A stretch of DNA of 52,206 nucleotides. It comes from an uncultured Clostridia bacterium. Lineage in GTDB: Bacteria > Bacillota > Clostridia > Christensenellales > CAG-917. The DNA lies in assembly GCA_934254835.1 (NCBI GenBank), contig CAKQMI010000007.1:1-52206 (forward strand), written 5' to 3'. Shown here in pieces: positions 1-6,914 of this stretch (position 1 is its first letter; each line of letters begins with the position of its first letter). The position numbers were made by a program, and so were the translations under genes. Under the pieces are notes generated by a model. The model was given only the letters and a program-made list of their open reading frames with translations. It was not told the DNA's origin and did not search any database.

Positions 1-76
1 GGATTGTAGCTCAGTTGGTTAGAGCACGCGCCTGATAAGCGCGAGGTCGGTAGTTCGAGCCTACTCAATCCCACCA
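1..76 (+). tRNA. tRNA-Ile (GAT anticodon), 5' end cut by one base
   Basis: The sequence folds as a tRNA with anticodon loop CTGATAA, so the anticodon is GAT (isoleucine). The 3' acceptor strand CAATCCC (66-72) needs a 5' partner GGGATTG, but the window opens at GGATTG, so the first base lies just outside. The T arm (GGTAG/CTACT) is at about 49-65, and the discriminator A and CCA end (73-76) are encoded. A terminator follows immediately, so this is probably the last gene of an rRNA or tRNA transcript upstream. Confidence 0.95.
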
Positions 77-106
77 ACACCATCGCACGAGCGATGGTGT
101 TTTTTT
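77..106 (+). terminator. Rho-independent terminator of tRNA-Ile
   Basis: A perfect 10-bp stem (ACACCATCGC / GCGATGGTGT) with an ACGA loop is followed by seven T. It starts directly after the CCA end of the tRNA. Confidence 0.93.
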
Positions 107-144
107 ATGCCTTTTGGCGTTGTGCTGGCACATAAGACAAAAAA

Positions 145-250
145 GGCATAAAAAAACAAAACCGCATAGCGGTGTTGGTGGGATTGAGCCGACTTGTACT
201 GATGACCGATGCGCTTACACGAGCAAACGCGAGTATAAGTGCATGAGGCT
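145..250 (-). pseudogene. Decayed tRNA-Ile copy with its own terminator-like hairpin
   Basis: Read on the minus strand, 171-188 is an exact copy of the last 18 nt around the tRNA-Ile 3' end (64-81), including CCA. Further upstream on that strand scattered identity continues through the anticodon and T-arm region (a shared TAAGCGC, GGTC and GT.C.AG spacing). The T stem no longer pairs and no matching 5' acceptor strand is visible. It is followed by a short GC hairpin and the same 12-nt T-run/ATGCC block that follows the intact tRNA (100-111 versus 145-156). I read it as a broken duplicate in inverted orientation. The remaining bases up to the promoter at 335 show nothing recognisable. Confidence 0.5.
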
Positions 251-334
251 GGCGCTTTGCGGTTGTTTATGGCAGGACCATTGATATGTTTTCCTTTGCT
301 TGAGATAACGTCAGAAATAACTCTCAGTCTATCA

Positions 335-363
335 TTGACTTGCTTTATTAATTATAATACAAT
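335..363 (+). promoter_or_regulatory. Promoter of the FMN-binding lipoprotein gene
   Basis: TTGACT and TACAAT are separated by 17 nt and lie 16 bases upstream of the start codon, which has an AGAGG ribosome site. Confidence 0.7.
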
Positions 364-379
364 TAATAAGAGGTAAATT

Positions 380-901
380 ATGAAAAAGAAGATTTTTATT
401 GTTGCCCTATTTTTGGTTTTTTCGATATCCGCAATATTATTATGCGCCTGCAAGAATGATTCCAAAGACGATGATGTCCCAAAAATTATCGACGCCTCCA
501 GGGAATACCAAAAACAAACGTTGAGCGATGAACAAAAAAACATAGCCGAAAAAGTGATTATCAAAGGCTACTATACATCCGGCGACTACAAAATCGTGAA
601 TGTCGTATCGAACGAAGGATATGCGGGCGACGTCGAATTGCTGGTTTTATTGAACGGGACAACCGTCGAGAAAATCATGGGCATTAACATCAAAGAAACA
701 GCCGATTACGGTGCAAAATGTTTTAAGGACGTGTTTTTGTCTCAGTTTTACAACAGGGATTTGAAAACGATGGAACCTTTGCTTGAAAAGGAAGATCCGT
801 ATTCTCCTGGCGACATCATTATTGTCACGCATGCCACCAAAACATCGCGAGCAGTCATCAAAGCGATGAACGCGACAGCGTTATTTATACAGTCGCTATA
901 A
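380..901 (+). CDS. FMN-binding-domain lipoprotein (RnfG/NosR-like fold)
   Basis: This 173-residue protein has a signal peptide ending in a lipoprotein-type LLCAC region (likely modified Cys 24). About 100 residues (60-165) match the FMN-binding domain pattern: GYAGDVELLVLLNG, the KETADYGAK segment, an F..QF motif, and a terminal ATKTSRAV that corresponds to the flavinylation loop. In the family the acceptor Thr lies in S-G-A-T; here it reads T-H-A-T, so the Thr is kept but the Gly is replaced. Known members carry FMN covalently attached by ApbE and pass electrons outside the membrane. No ApbE or redox partner is encoded nearby. The gene is monocistronic and convergent with the ECF operon, with which it shares a terminator. 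Function is inferred from the fold. Confidence 0.75.
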   Translation: MKKKIFIVALFLVFSISAILLCACKNDSKDDDVPKIIDASREYQKQTLSDEQKNIAEKVIIKGYYTSGDYKIVNVVSNEGYAGDVELLVLLNGTTVEKIMGINIKETADYGAKCFKDVFLSQFYNRDLKTMEPLLEKEDPYSPGDIIIVTHATKTSRAVIKAMNATALFIQSL

Positions 902-930
902 AAAAAGATGGAGTTATTCCATCTCTTTTT
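902..930. terminator. Bidirectional terminator between the lipoprotein gene and the ECF operon
   Basis: A stem AGATGGA/TCCATCT with a GTTAT loop is flanked by A-rich and T-rich tracts, so it can end both convergent transcripts. The last codons and stop of the minus-strand gene lie within it. Confidence 0.85.
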
Positions 931-1507
931 TTATTTCCGAAAAATCGTTTTTAGGGAAATCAACGTTCCATCGATTTGCCAAAAATTTTAGTTCTTTTTC
1001 GAACTCAAAAGACAGCATTTCACTGTGCGGAACTGACACCGTTAACGTATTTATAAAGGACTTTTTGACGGATAATTTGACGTCATACAACATTGCAAAC
1101 GCCATTATTTTTGCCAGCCAACACTCGATTGTACCTTGTGCGGTTTCCTCAAAATCAACCCTGAAAATTGCTTCGTCTTTAATTATATAGTTTCTGAAAT
1201 TTTCGTCATTCGGAATGCGGTCACACAGAATTTTTCTTAATCCCAAAACGGTTTTCCCCAAGGACATTGCAAGTTTAATTGCACTTTCCTCATCTGCGAC
1301 AAGATATTTGTCCAGCAACAACTCGCCGTTTATGTATTCAATTGTGAGCTTTAATCCCTCTTTTTTGATAATTCGCGGTGAAAAGTTGCCGTCCAACGCT
1401 TGCAAAACGTTAAACTCGGTTTCCATATTTACGCTCGAGCGAAATTCTTTGACAACGCAATCATCTTTCAGATAAACCGTGTTTTTTTTGCTTTTGAAAT
1501 ATTTCAT
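914..1507 (-). CDS. Degenerate phosphotransferase/kinase-like protein
   Basis: This 197-residue protein resembles the APH/choline-kinase fold in reduced form. The N-lobe pattern VYLKDDCVVKEF and the hinge-like IEYINGELLLDKY are recognisable. In the C-lobe a segment NDENFRNYI followed by VDFEETAQG aligns with the catalytic HGDLN..N and the DFE of this superfamily, but the catalytic His-Gly-Asp is altered to Pro-Asn-Asp. It may be a pseudokinase or have a changed activity. Its ATG overlaps the stop codon of the MobB-like gene (TAATG), so the two are translationally coupled. It is the last gene of the ten-gene operon. The kinase assignment is from motif spacing only and could be wrong. Confidence 0.5.
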   Translation of the reverse strand: MKYFKSKKNTVYLKDDCVVKEFRSSVNMETEFNVLQALDGNFSPRIIKKEGLKLTIEYINGELLLDKYLVADEESAIKLAMSLGKTVLGLRKILCDRIPNDENFRNYIIKDEAIFRVDFEETAQGTIECWLAKIMAFAMLYDVKLSVKKSFINTLTVSVPHSEMLSFEFEKELKFLANRWNVDFPKNDFSEIKKEME

Positions 1508-2256
1508 TATTCTTCCGATTTAAACTTTATTTCTATTGTCGCGCCTTTTCTATATCCGTTCAGTTCTTTTACAATCCCCATAATTTCGTTTTTCAACAGT
1601 GCCCTCACGAACGGCACCATTATCATATCTTCGCCATTGACCTTAAGCGAAATCGAACCGTCGTATATCATGCAGTTTTCGATTTTTTCTTCGCCACGCA
1701 AAACCTTGGACAAAAACGTTCTGCAATCGCTTCCGCATTTTTTGCAACACTTTGGCTTTACGTCGTACATTAATGGCGGAGTCTTTTCAACGATCAGATC
1801 CACCAACTCTTTAGTGTTTTCCACGCCGTTGATAATCGGCAATCCGTTGTAGTGCCCGTCGTGCGTGTTGGCGTATCTTCCGCTGACTGCAATAGTAAGC
1901 GGAGAAATGTCAGGCTGTTCGTCTTCCTTTGCCACGGCGATATTTGGGACAACCGCATCTCTGACACCCTCCAACACCACGAAATCTTGGCTGTAATGCG
2001 ACAAAATCTCATAGATGGGAAGATATCCTTTGTGCAGAATATCCGTTTCTTGGTGGGAACGTGCCGTGACGGTGTCAGCACCCGCTTGACTGTGCCTCCA
2101 CGTATTAGTACCCTCTTTGTCAATTTTAAACTCATCGTTGTGTATTTCTTTTACAGAGCCTACCGAGTAGCCTCTTTTTACCAACTCTTCGATGACGTTT
2201 TCGATGACTGTGGTTTTTCCACTTCCTGTTAAACCCGTTACGGAAAATGCTTTCAT
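1507..2256 (-). CDS. MobB-like P-loop GTPase with C-terminal cysteine cluster
   Basis: The 249-residue product begins MKAFSVTGLTGSGKTTVIEN, a Walker A motif in the place seen in MobB, the GTP-binding adaptor of molybdopterin guanine dinucleotide synthesis. VKEIHNDEFKID, HSQAGADTV and DFVVLEGVRD fit the conserved MobB blocks. The C-terminal third carries a cysteine cluster CCKKCGSDC (about residue 175) that could bind zinc or an Fe-S centre, then about 60 residues of unrecognised sequence. The start at 2256 is chosen because AGGAGG lies 4 nt upstream; an upstream in-frame start would overlap ecfT. It lies 8 nt after ecfT and overlaps the kinase-like gene by one base. MobB in an ECF transporter operon without mobA or moa genes is unusual. 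Confidence 0.75.
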   Translation of the reverse strand: MKAFSVTGLTGSGKTTVIENVIEELVKRGYSVGSVKEIHNDEFKIDKEGTNTWRHSQAGADTVTARSHQETDILHKGYLPIYEILSHYSQDFVVLEGVRDAVVPNIAVAKEDEQPDISPLTIAVSGRYANTHDGHYNGLPIINGVENTKELVDLIVEKTPPLMYDVKPKCCKKCGSDCRTFLSKVLRGEEKIENCMIYDGSISLKVNGEDMIMVPFVRALLKNEIMGIVKELNGYRKGATIEIKFKSEE

Positions 2257-2264
2257 ACTTCCTC

Positions 2265-3011
2265 CTAAAACGATACTAAACCGCCAAATATATACATGCA
2301 CGCCAAAAAGCCTGCCGACAATAGCAAAGACAATACAAAGACAAACCAATCGAAAGGCGTCAATTTTAGCTCTCTTAACATAGTTCTTTTTTTGACCGCC
2401 CTGAATCCTTTGCTTTCAATACTTTTGGACAATTCGGCGCTTTTGACAATTGCCCCCGAGATCGTCGGTGAAATCAAGTAACTGTATATGTTGATTTTTT
2501 TGATGATACTCAATTTTTTCACGTCGATTCCGCGCATTGCAATGGCGTTTAATCTATCCTGAAATTCCTGTTTGAACAGCGGGATATTTTTCAGTGCGAT
2601 GCCCGTCATAAACGCCAGTTCGTACGGCATATGCATTTTTACGAGCCCGTCGGTCATTTCTCTGCCGTCGGCGCTTGTTGCGATAACGCCTGCAAGGACT
2701 ATTATTGTCATTCTCAAAAAAAACTCCGTTGCGTATCTCAAACCGACGGTTGTCAACAAATTGACGTCGTTCACGCGGATGAGTGCCGTTCCTCCTTTAA
2801 TGGTCAAGCTTTGGACGACGGTAATAAAAACAAGCAGTCCCAAAAAAGCTTTTATCCTTTTCAATGCGGACACAATGTCGGTTTTCAAGAGGATATTGAC
2901 AATAAGTGCAACAAGTGCGACAATCGCAAGATACGCAACGTCTTTTGCCAACACCGCAAGTGTGGTTAGCAAGACGATAATCAACAGTTTTATACGAGGA
3001 TCAACTTTCAC
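2265..3011 (-). CDS. ecfT: ECF transporter transmembrane coupling protein EcfT (CbiQ family)
   Basis: This 248-residue integral membrane protein opens KVDPRIKLLIIVLL, the typical EcfT start, and has several hydrophobic segments. The two coupling-helix motifs are visible as LNAIAMRGID (about 153) and ESKGFRAVKK (about 205), where EcfT proteins carry the Ala-Arg-Gly signatures that dock to the ATPases. The start is GTG at 3011 with GGAGG 8 nt upstream; the ATPase gene before it overlaps by 11 nt. With the two ATPases and the S component upstream in the same operon, it completes a dedicated (group I-like) ECF importer. Confidence 0.85.
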   Translation of the reverse strand: MKVDPRIKLLIIVLLTTLAVLAKDVAYLAIVALVALIVNILLKTDIVSALKRIKAFLGLLVFITVVQSLTIKGGTALIRVNDVNLLTTVGLRYATEFFLRMTIIVLAGVIATSADGREMTDGLVKMHMPYELAFMTGIALKNIPLFKQEFQDRLNAIAMRGIDVKKLSIIKKINIYSYLISPTISGAIVKSAELSKSIESKGFRAVKKRTMLRELKLTPFDWFVFVLSLLLSAGFLACMYIFGGLVSF

Positions 3012-3660
3012 GAATTTTTCCTCCTTCCAACTTAAGTATCGTCGGATTGTCCAGTTTGTCCAGCAAATCTTCATCGTGGGTGATGATTATCGCCCCTCCG
3101 CCGTTTTCGACAAACTTATTTATAAAACCCGCAATGTACTCCCTTCCGACGTTATCGATTGACGACGTAGGCTCGTCCAAAATAATAAAATCGATTTCTC
3201 TGCTCATTATCGTTGCCAACGCCAGCCGTTGTTTTTCCCCGCCCGACAAAGAAAGCGGATATCTTTCTTCCTTCCCCTGCAGGTTAAACTCGCAAATCAA
3301 CGCCTGAATTTTTGTTTTGACCTCGTCGGTGCACTGTTTTTTCAGTTCAAACGGAAACGACAGCTCTTCCAAAACCGACGAAGCAAACAACTGATAATCG
3401 GGATTTTGGAACAGATAACCTATTTTTTCGGCACGTTTTCCGGGGCGCATTTTTTTTGCATTACGACCGTCGATGAAAACATCGCCTTTTTTTAATTTTA
3501 CAAGTCCCAAAATAACTTTCCCCAGCGTTGTTTTACCGGCGCCGTTCTTGCCGATGAGCGCATACGTTTTATTCGATGCAAAGGTGTACGAAACGTCGTC
3601 CAAGACGATGGGCGATTTTTTTGAATATGAGAAAGTAAGGTTATTGACTGATATTTCCAT
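3001..3660 (-). CDS. ECF transporter ATPase (EcfA-type), second copy
   Basis: The 219-residue ABC ATPase has Walker A GKNGAGKTTL, Q-loop FQNPDYQLF, signature LSGGEKQRLALA, Walker B FIILDEPTS and H-loop ITHDE. The FQNPD sequence is characteristic of the CbiO/EcfA group. The start at 3660 follows an AGG-rich site; the upstream ATPase gene overlaps it by 20 nt. It is expected to pair with the neighbouring ATPase as a heterodimer that powers EcfT and the S component at the inner face of the membrane. Confidence 0.88.
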   Translation of the reverse strand: MEISVNNLTFSYSKKSPIVLDDVSYTFASNKTYALIGKNGAGKTTLGKVILGLVKLKKGDVFIDGRNAKKMRPGKRAEKIGYLFQNPDYQLFASSVLEELSFPFELKKQCTDEVKTKIQALICEFNLQGKEERYPLSLSGGEKQRLALATIMSREIDFIILDEPTSSIDNVGREYIAGFINKFVENGGGAIIITHDEDLLDKLDNPTILKLEGGKIRES

Positions 3661-4315
3661 AATCCTTACCTCGGACAAGTTCAATGGTTTTGGTGGCGAT
3701 TTCCAAATCTTTGGCACTGTGCGAAACCATAATCACAATGCCACCGTTTTTGGCGTGCTCCGACAAAATATGTCTGACCAAATCTTTTTTATCAATATCG
3801 ATTCTTGCCGTGATTTCGTCGACAACTAAAATTTTTGGTTTTTGCGTCAACACCGACGCAATTGCAACCAACTGTTTTTCACCGCCCGACAGCGCATTTG
3901 TCTTGGAATTTCTCAACCCGACAATGTCACACGCATTCATGGCGAAATCGATTCGGCTTATTATTTCTTCTCTTTTTGTCCCCATATTTTCGGGTGCAAA
4001 CGCCAACTCCTCGATGACCAACGGAGAGAACAACTGATTATCGGGGTTTTGAAAAACGATGCCTATATTCTGCGTTCTTTCAAGAACGCTCATGTTTTTT
4101 ATATCCTTGTCGTCAATAAGGACTTGCCCTTTGTATTTTACATTTTCCGCGTCCGAATTTAGCAAGTTGCACAAACACAGGCAAAGAGAGGTCTTTCCGC
4201 ATCCGTTGTCGCCTTTTATTGCCAGTATATCGCCGTCTTCACAAGAAAACGAAAGGTTTTTAAAAATGAGGTCGTTGCCGTATTTCAAAGACAATCCTTT
4301 TGCAAAGAGCGTCAT
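3641..4315 (-). CDS. ECF transporter ATPase (EcfA-type), first copy
   Basis: This is a 224-residue ABC ATPase with Walker A GDNGCGKTSL, Q-loop FQNPDNQLF, signature LSGGEKQLVAIA, Walker B ILVVDE and H-loop VSHSAKD. Walker B is followed by ITARID where EPTSALD is usual, so the D-loop is atypical, as often seen when two different ATPases pair. The start at 4315 has GGAGG upstream and overlaps the stop codon of the preceding gene in an ATGA arrangement. It forms the transporter motor together with the next gene. Confidence 0.87.
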   Translation of the reverse strand: MTLFAKGLSLKYGNDLIFKNLSFSCEDGDILAIKGDNGCGKTSLCLCLCNLLNSDAENVKYKGQVLIDDKDIKNMSVLERTQNIGIVFQNPDNQLFSPLVIEELAFAPENMGTKREEIISRIDFAMNACDIVGLRNSKTNALSGGEKQLVAIASVLTQKPKILVVDEITARIDIDKKDLVRHILSEHAKNGGIVIMVSHSAKDLEIATKTIELVRGKDYGNISQ

Positions 4316-4881
4316 TCGACTTTTACCTCCGTCAACAATTTGCAACGGTGTTGTGAAAACCTGTCCGCCTTCCGAATTACGACAAACGGACCACCATCCT
4401 CTGCTTTTTTTGTGTAAGCAAGCGCGTCAATGCCGACATTGAACGGCACGCCCTCAACCTTAAACGCAATATAAACGTTGTCGTCTTTCAAGACGTCATC
4501 GACACTGTATATTTTATTTATCCCGTCTCCCCCGAAAAAACTGATGTGGTGAGCGTAGGTCAAATCTATCTTCAGGGCTTTAAGGACGGCTTTCAATTCC
4601 ACGCCGACGTACGTCTTCTCAACCCCGTCCGAACTACTTGTGTCGTACATAGCCTTAAATTCGATTTCCTTTACCTCGGGCAATGCCAGCAAATCTTCGA
4701 GCGTAAATGCACCGATTTCTTTGTTAAACGCCGTGAATTTGATTTTTTCCTCTTTATAAAGATTTCTATTTGTTTTGTTATGTTTCAAATAGAGTGGCAG
4801 AAAAATCGCAAACGCAACGGTAAGCACACAGACGATTACAATCGCAATAATATTCACTTTTGATAACTTTTTCGTTGCCAT
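4312..4881 (-). CDS. Membrane-anchored molybdopterin-binding-like (sulfite-oxidase fold) domain protein
   Basis: The 189-residue protein has one N-terminal membrane helix (about 9-32) and an outward domain resembling the oxidoreductase molybdopterin-binding fold. FTLEDLLALPEVKEIEF, GVELKAVLKAL, ISFFGGDG, YSVDDVL and a terminal LLTEVKV follow the order of that family. The cysteine that binds molybdenum in sulfite oxidase is not seen at the equivalent place, so a binding role is more likely than catalysis. The start is set at MATKK; a second ATG four codons upstream (4893) lies inside the preceding gene and has no better ribosome site. It sits between the phosphatase-like lipoprotein and the first ATPase gene, 1 nt after the former and overlapping the latter. 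Confidence 0.62.
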   Translation of the reverse strand: MATKKLSKVNIIAIVIVCVLTVAFAIFLPLYLKHNKTNRNLYKEEKIKFTAFNKEIGAFTLEDLLALPEVKEIEFKAMYDTSSSDGVEKTYVGVELKAVLKALKIDLTYAHHISFFGGDGINKIYSVDDVLKDDNVYIAFKVEGVPFNVGIDALAYTKKAEDGGPFVVIRKADRFSQHRCKLLTEVKVE

Positions 4882-4882
4882 A

Positions 4883-6202
4883 TTACTTTTCATAAATAAA
4901 GTAAGGGATATACATATCGAGGTTGGTAAACGAGCCGTGTTTTCCCTGCGGATTATTCCGGGAGTCGTAAACGGTGTTGTGACCGTGATCGGATACAATA
5001 ATTATTGTACCATTAAATTGAGCAATAAGCGAGTTGATATAATAATCGATTTCGACGCATTTGGTTTTTGCCGATTCCGACAAGGGACCGTTACGGTGGT
5101 TTTCGTCATCGATTTTGTGAAAATGAACAAATATCAAATCTTTGTCTTGACTGATGGCTTTCACGGCGTTTTCGTACGTTATTCTGTCCGTCAGTCCGTA
5201 AGTTGCGCCGACGCTTGTAATAATCAAGTTGCCACTTCCTTCCAAATACGCCACCGACTTCCCTTGTGACGTTGCGTATTCAAAAATATCCGTGGCGTTC
5301 GGTTTCAAAATCGAGCGCATTTGATTTTCGTCAAAATGAACCCCCGTTTGATAGGGCGATTTCCCTGTGACAATCGTCGCAAGCGCAACGGGAGAAATTG
5401 CCCTGTTAACGGACAACGAAACGCCACTGGCTTTGTCAAACGACAAAACGGACAAATCGTCACCAAACGCTTTGCTTTGTTCCAAGGAAAATCCGTCGGG
5501 CAGGATAAACATAACTTTTTTGTTATTGTCCACGCAATCTTTCATTTTTTCATAAAAATCCATCAGCGTGACGTCGGTGCCCGACGCAAATCCATAAACG
5601 GGTTTTTCGTCCAAAATCAAACTGCCCTGCTTCCAAGACAGCAATTTATCGTCAACGTTTTTTTGCATGTCGTAGTCCTTAAAGTACGCGACGATTTTGT
5701 CAGCGACAAGAAATTCGCTTGTTTTTGTTGCAATTTGTTTATATTCGTTGGTGTCGTCGATTTGTGAATACAACTTCATTTTGGCGGTGCCTCTTCCCAT
5801 TTCCAAAGTACTGTCCATGGTCAAAATTTTGACGCCTTTTTTTGTATCGATTTTGGAAACAACGGTGATTTCGGAAATGTTGTCAATGCGGTATTTTCCG
5901 TCGGCGGACGTTGAAATCGACGTCCCGTCCAGTTCCCGAGCGGTCAGCAATGTGCTGTTTCCGAACACGGGCGTTATCAAAACGTCAAAGTCGTCGGACA
6001 ACGGCGTCACCTTTTTAAGAATGCTTTTCAGCGGTACGTTTTGCGTGTTAAAAGCATTCAAATCGACAAATGCAACGCCGTTTTCGATGTCGCCGTCAAT
6101 GCAGACGTTTATCGGCGTGCGATTGTTTTTGTCGCAAGACCAAAGGAGGAGCGCGAAAGCAACGATCAATATCATCAAAAGTATATTTTTACTTTTCTTC
6201 AT
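4883..6202 (-). CDS. Alkaline-phosphatase-superfamily lipoprotein (phosphodiesterase/nucleotide pyrophosphatase-like)
   Basis: This 439-residue lipoprotein has the lipobox LLWSC (Cys 23). Residues about 30-165 form a divergent copy of the molybdopterin-binding-like module (VPLKSILKKV and following strands). The catalytic part from about 200 has the metal and nucleophile signature of the superfamily: LPDG, then ISPVALATIVTGKSPYQTGV with a Ser where the Thr/Ser nucleophile belongs, HKIDDENHRNGP, IIIVSDHGHN and GKHGSF. All expected Asp and His ligands are present, so it should be active outside the cell. Relatives split phosphodiesters and dinucleotide pyrophosphates. The start at 6202 is chosen for GAGGAG 8 nt upstream; it overlaps the S-component gene by 14 nt. 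Confidence 0.75.
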   Translation of the reverse strand: MKKSKNILLMILIVAFALLLWSCDKNNRTPINVCIDGDIENGVAFVDLNAFNTQNVPLKSILKKVTPLSDDFDVLITPVFGNSTLLTARELDGTSISTSADGKYRIDNISEITVVSKIDTKKGVKILTMDSTLEMGRGTAKMKLYSQIDDTNEYKQIATKTSEFLVADKIVAYFKDYDMQKNVDDKLLSWKQGSLILDEKPVYGFASGTDVTLMDFYEKMKDCVDNNKKVMFILPDGFSLEQSKAFGDDLSVLSFDKASGVSLSVNRAISPVALATIVTGKSPYQTGVHFDENQMRSILKPNATDIFEYATSQGKSVAYLEGSGNLIITSVGATYGLTDRITYENAVKAISQDKDLIFVHFHKIDDENHRNGPLSESAKTKCVEIDYYINSLIAQFNGTIIIVSDHGHNTVYDSRNNPQGKHGSFTNLDMYIPYFIYEK

Positions 6203-6914
6203 CGTTCGTCTCCTCATTTTGAATTTTATCTATTTCATCTGCTTTCTCTTTTTCAATAATTGATTCAGAAGGATTTTCGAAGTAATCGTCGTCAAAATCA
6301 TCAAACTCCTTTTGAGTTTTGTGCTTTGACATATTTTTCTTGACGTTGTTCAATCTGCCCGACTTTACAACTTTCACAAATGTAAAGTACGCCAGCAGTC
6401 CACCGAATGCGCCCGACAACGACGCCGCCAACAACGTGAATAGCAACGGATAAAGGCTCATTCTGAAAAATAACAAGTTACTGCCAAACGTACCCGCAAC
6501 GTTGGCAAGAATTACCGAAAATATAAAATGCAAGACGTTGTATCCGTCTTTTGGGATATAAATAAAAACCAGCTCGACAAGAATTGCCGGCACTAAATAC
6601 GTCAATAACGACCAAACACCGTGACTTCCGGGCAGTCCGGTTGTTATGACCACTATTGTTTGAACAAGGGCTATGAAAAATGCCGAGCCCCTTTTCCCCA
6701 CAAGCACGATCGCCAGCGGAAGCCACAACATATAAAACCCGCCGGCGAGCGCACCTCCCGGGATGCCAAGCGGGCCCGTTATCAATCTGACAAGCGTGCC
6801 CACCAAGGTTTTAAAAGCTATGCTAACGGCTGTTAGCATAGCTAATAAAACTAAATCAAATACGTCAAATGACTTAAGTCCTTTGGCCTTGCATTGACGC
6901 TCTTTACCCTTCAT
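6189..6914 (-). CDS. ECF transporter substrate-binding S component
   Basis: This is a 241-residue membrane protein with about six hydrophobic segments, then a charged, Asp/Glu-rich cytoplasmic tail of about 45 residues. TGPLGIPGGALAGGFYMLW, GKRGSAFFIALVQTI and LVELVFIY resemble in layout the YkoE-like/HMP-type S components, which bind thiamine-related pyrimidines, but the identity is too weak to name the ligand. Its ATG shares a base with the stop codon of the lipoprotein gene before it (TAATG) and has no clear own ribosome site, so translation is probably coupled. The substrate has to be inferred from the operon partners. Confidence 0.8.
   Translation of the reverse strand: MKGKERQCKAKGLKSFDVFDLVLLAMLTAVSIAFKTLVGTLVRLITGPLGIPGGALAGGFYMLWLPLAIVLVGKRGSAFFIALVQTIVVITTGLPGSHGVWSLLTYLVPAILVELVFIYIPKDGYNVLHFIFSVILANVAGTFGSNLLFFRMSLYPLLFTLLAASLSGAFGGLLAYFTFVKVVKSGRLNNVKKNMSKHKTQKEFDDFDDDYFENPSESIIEKEKADEIDKIQNEETNDEEK

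Noticed and set aside
1..260. Integration site of a mobile element at tRNA-Ile
   Set aside because: The second copy of the tRNA end is inverted and only 100 bp away, and there is no integrase gene in the following 50 kb.
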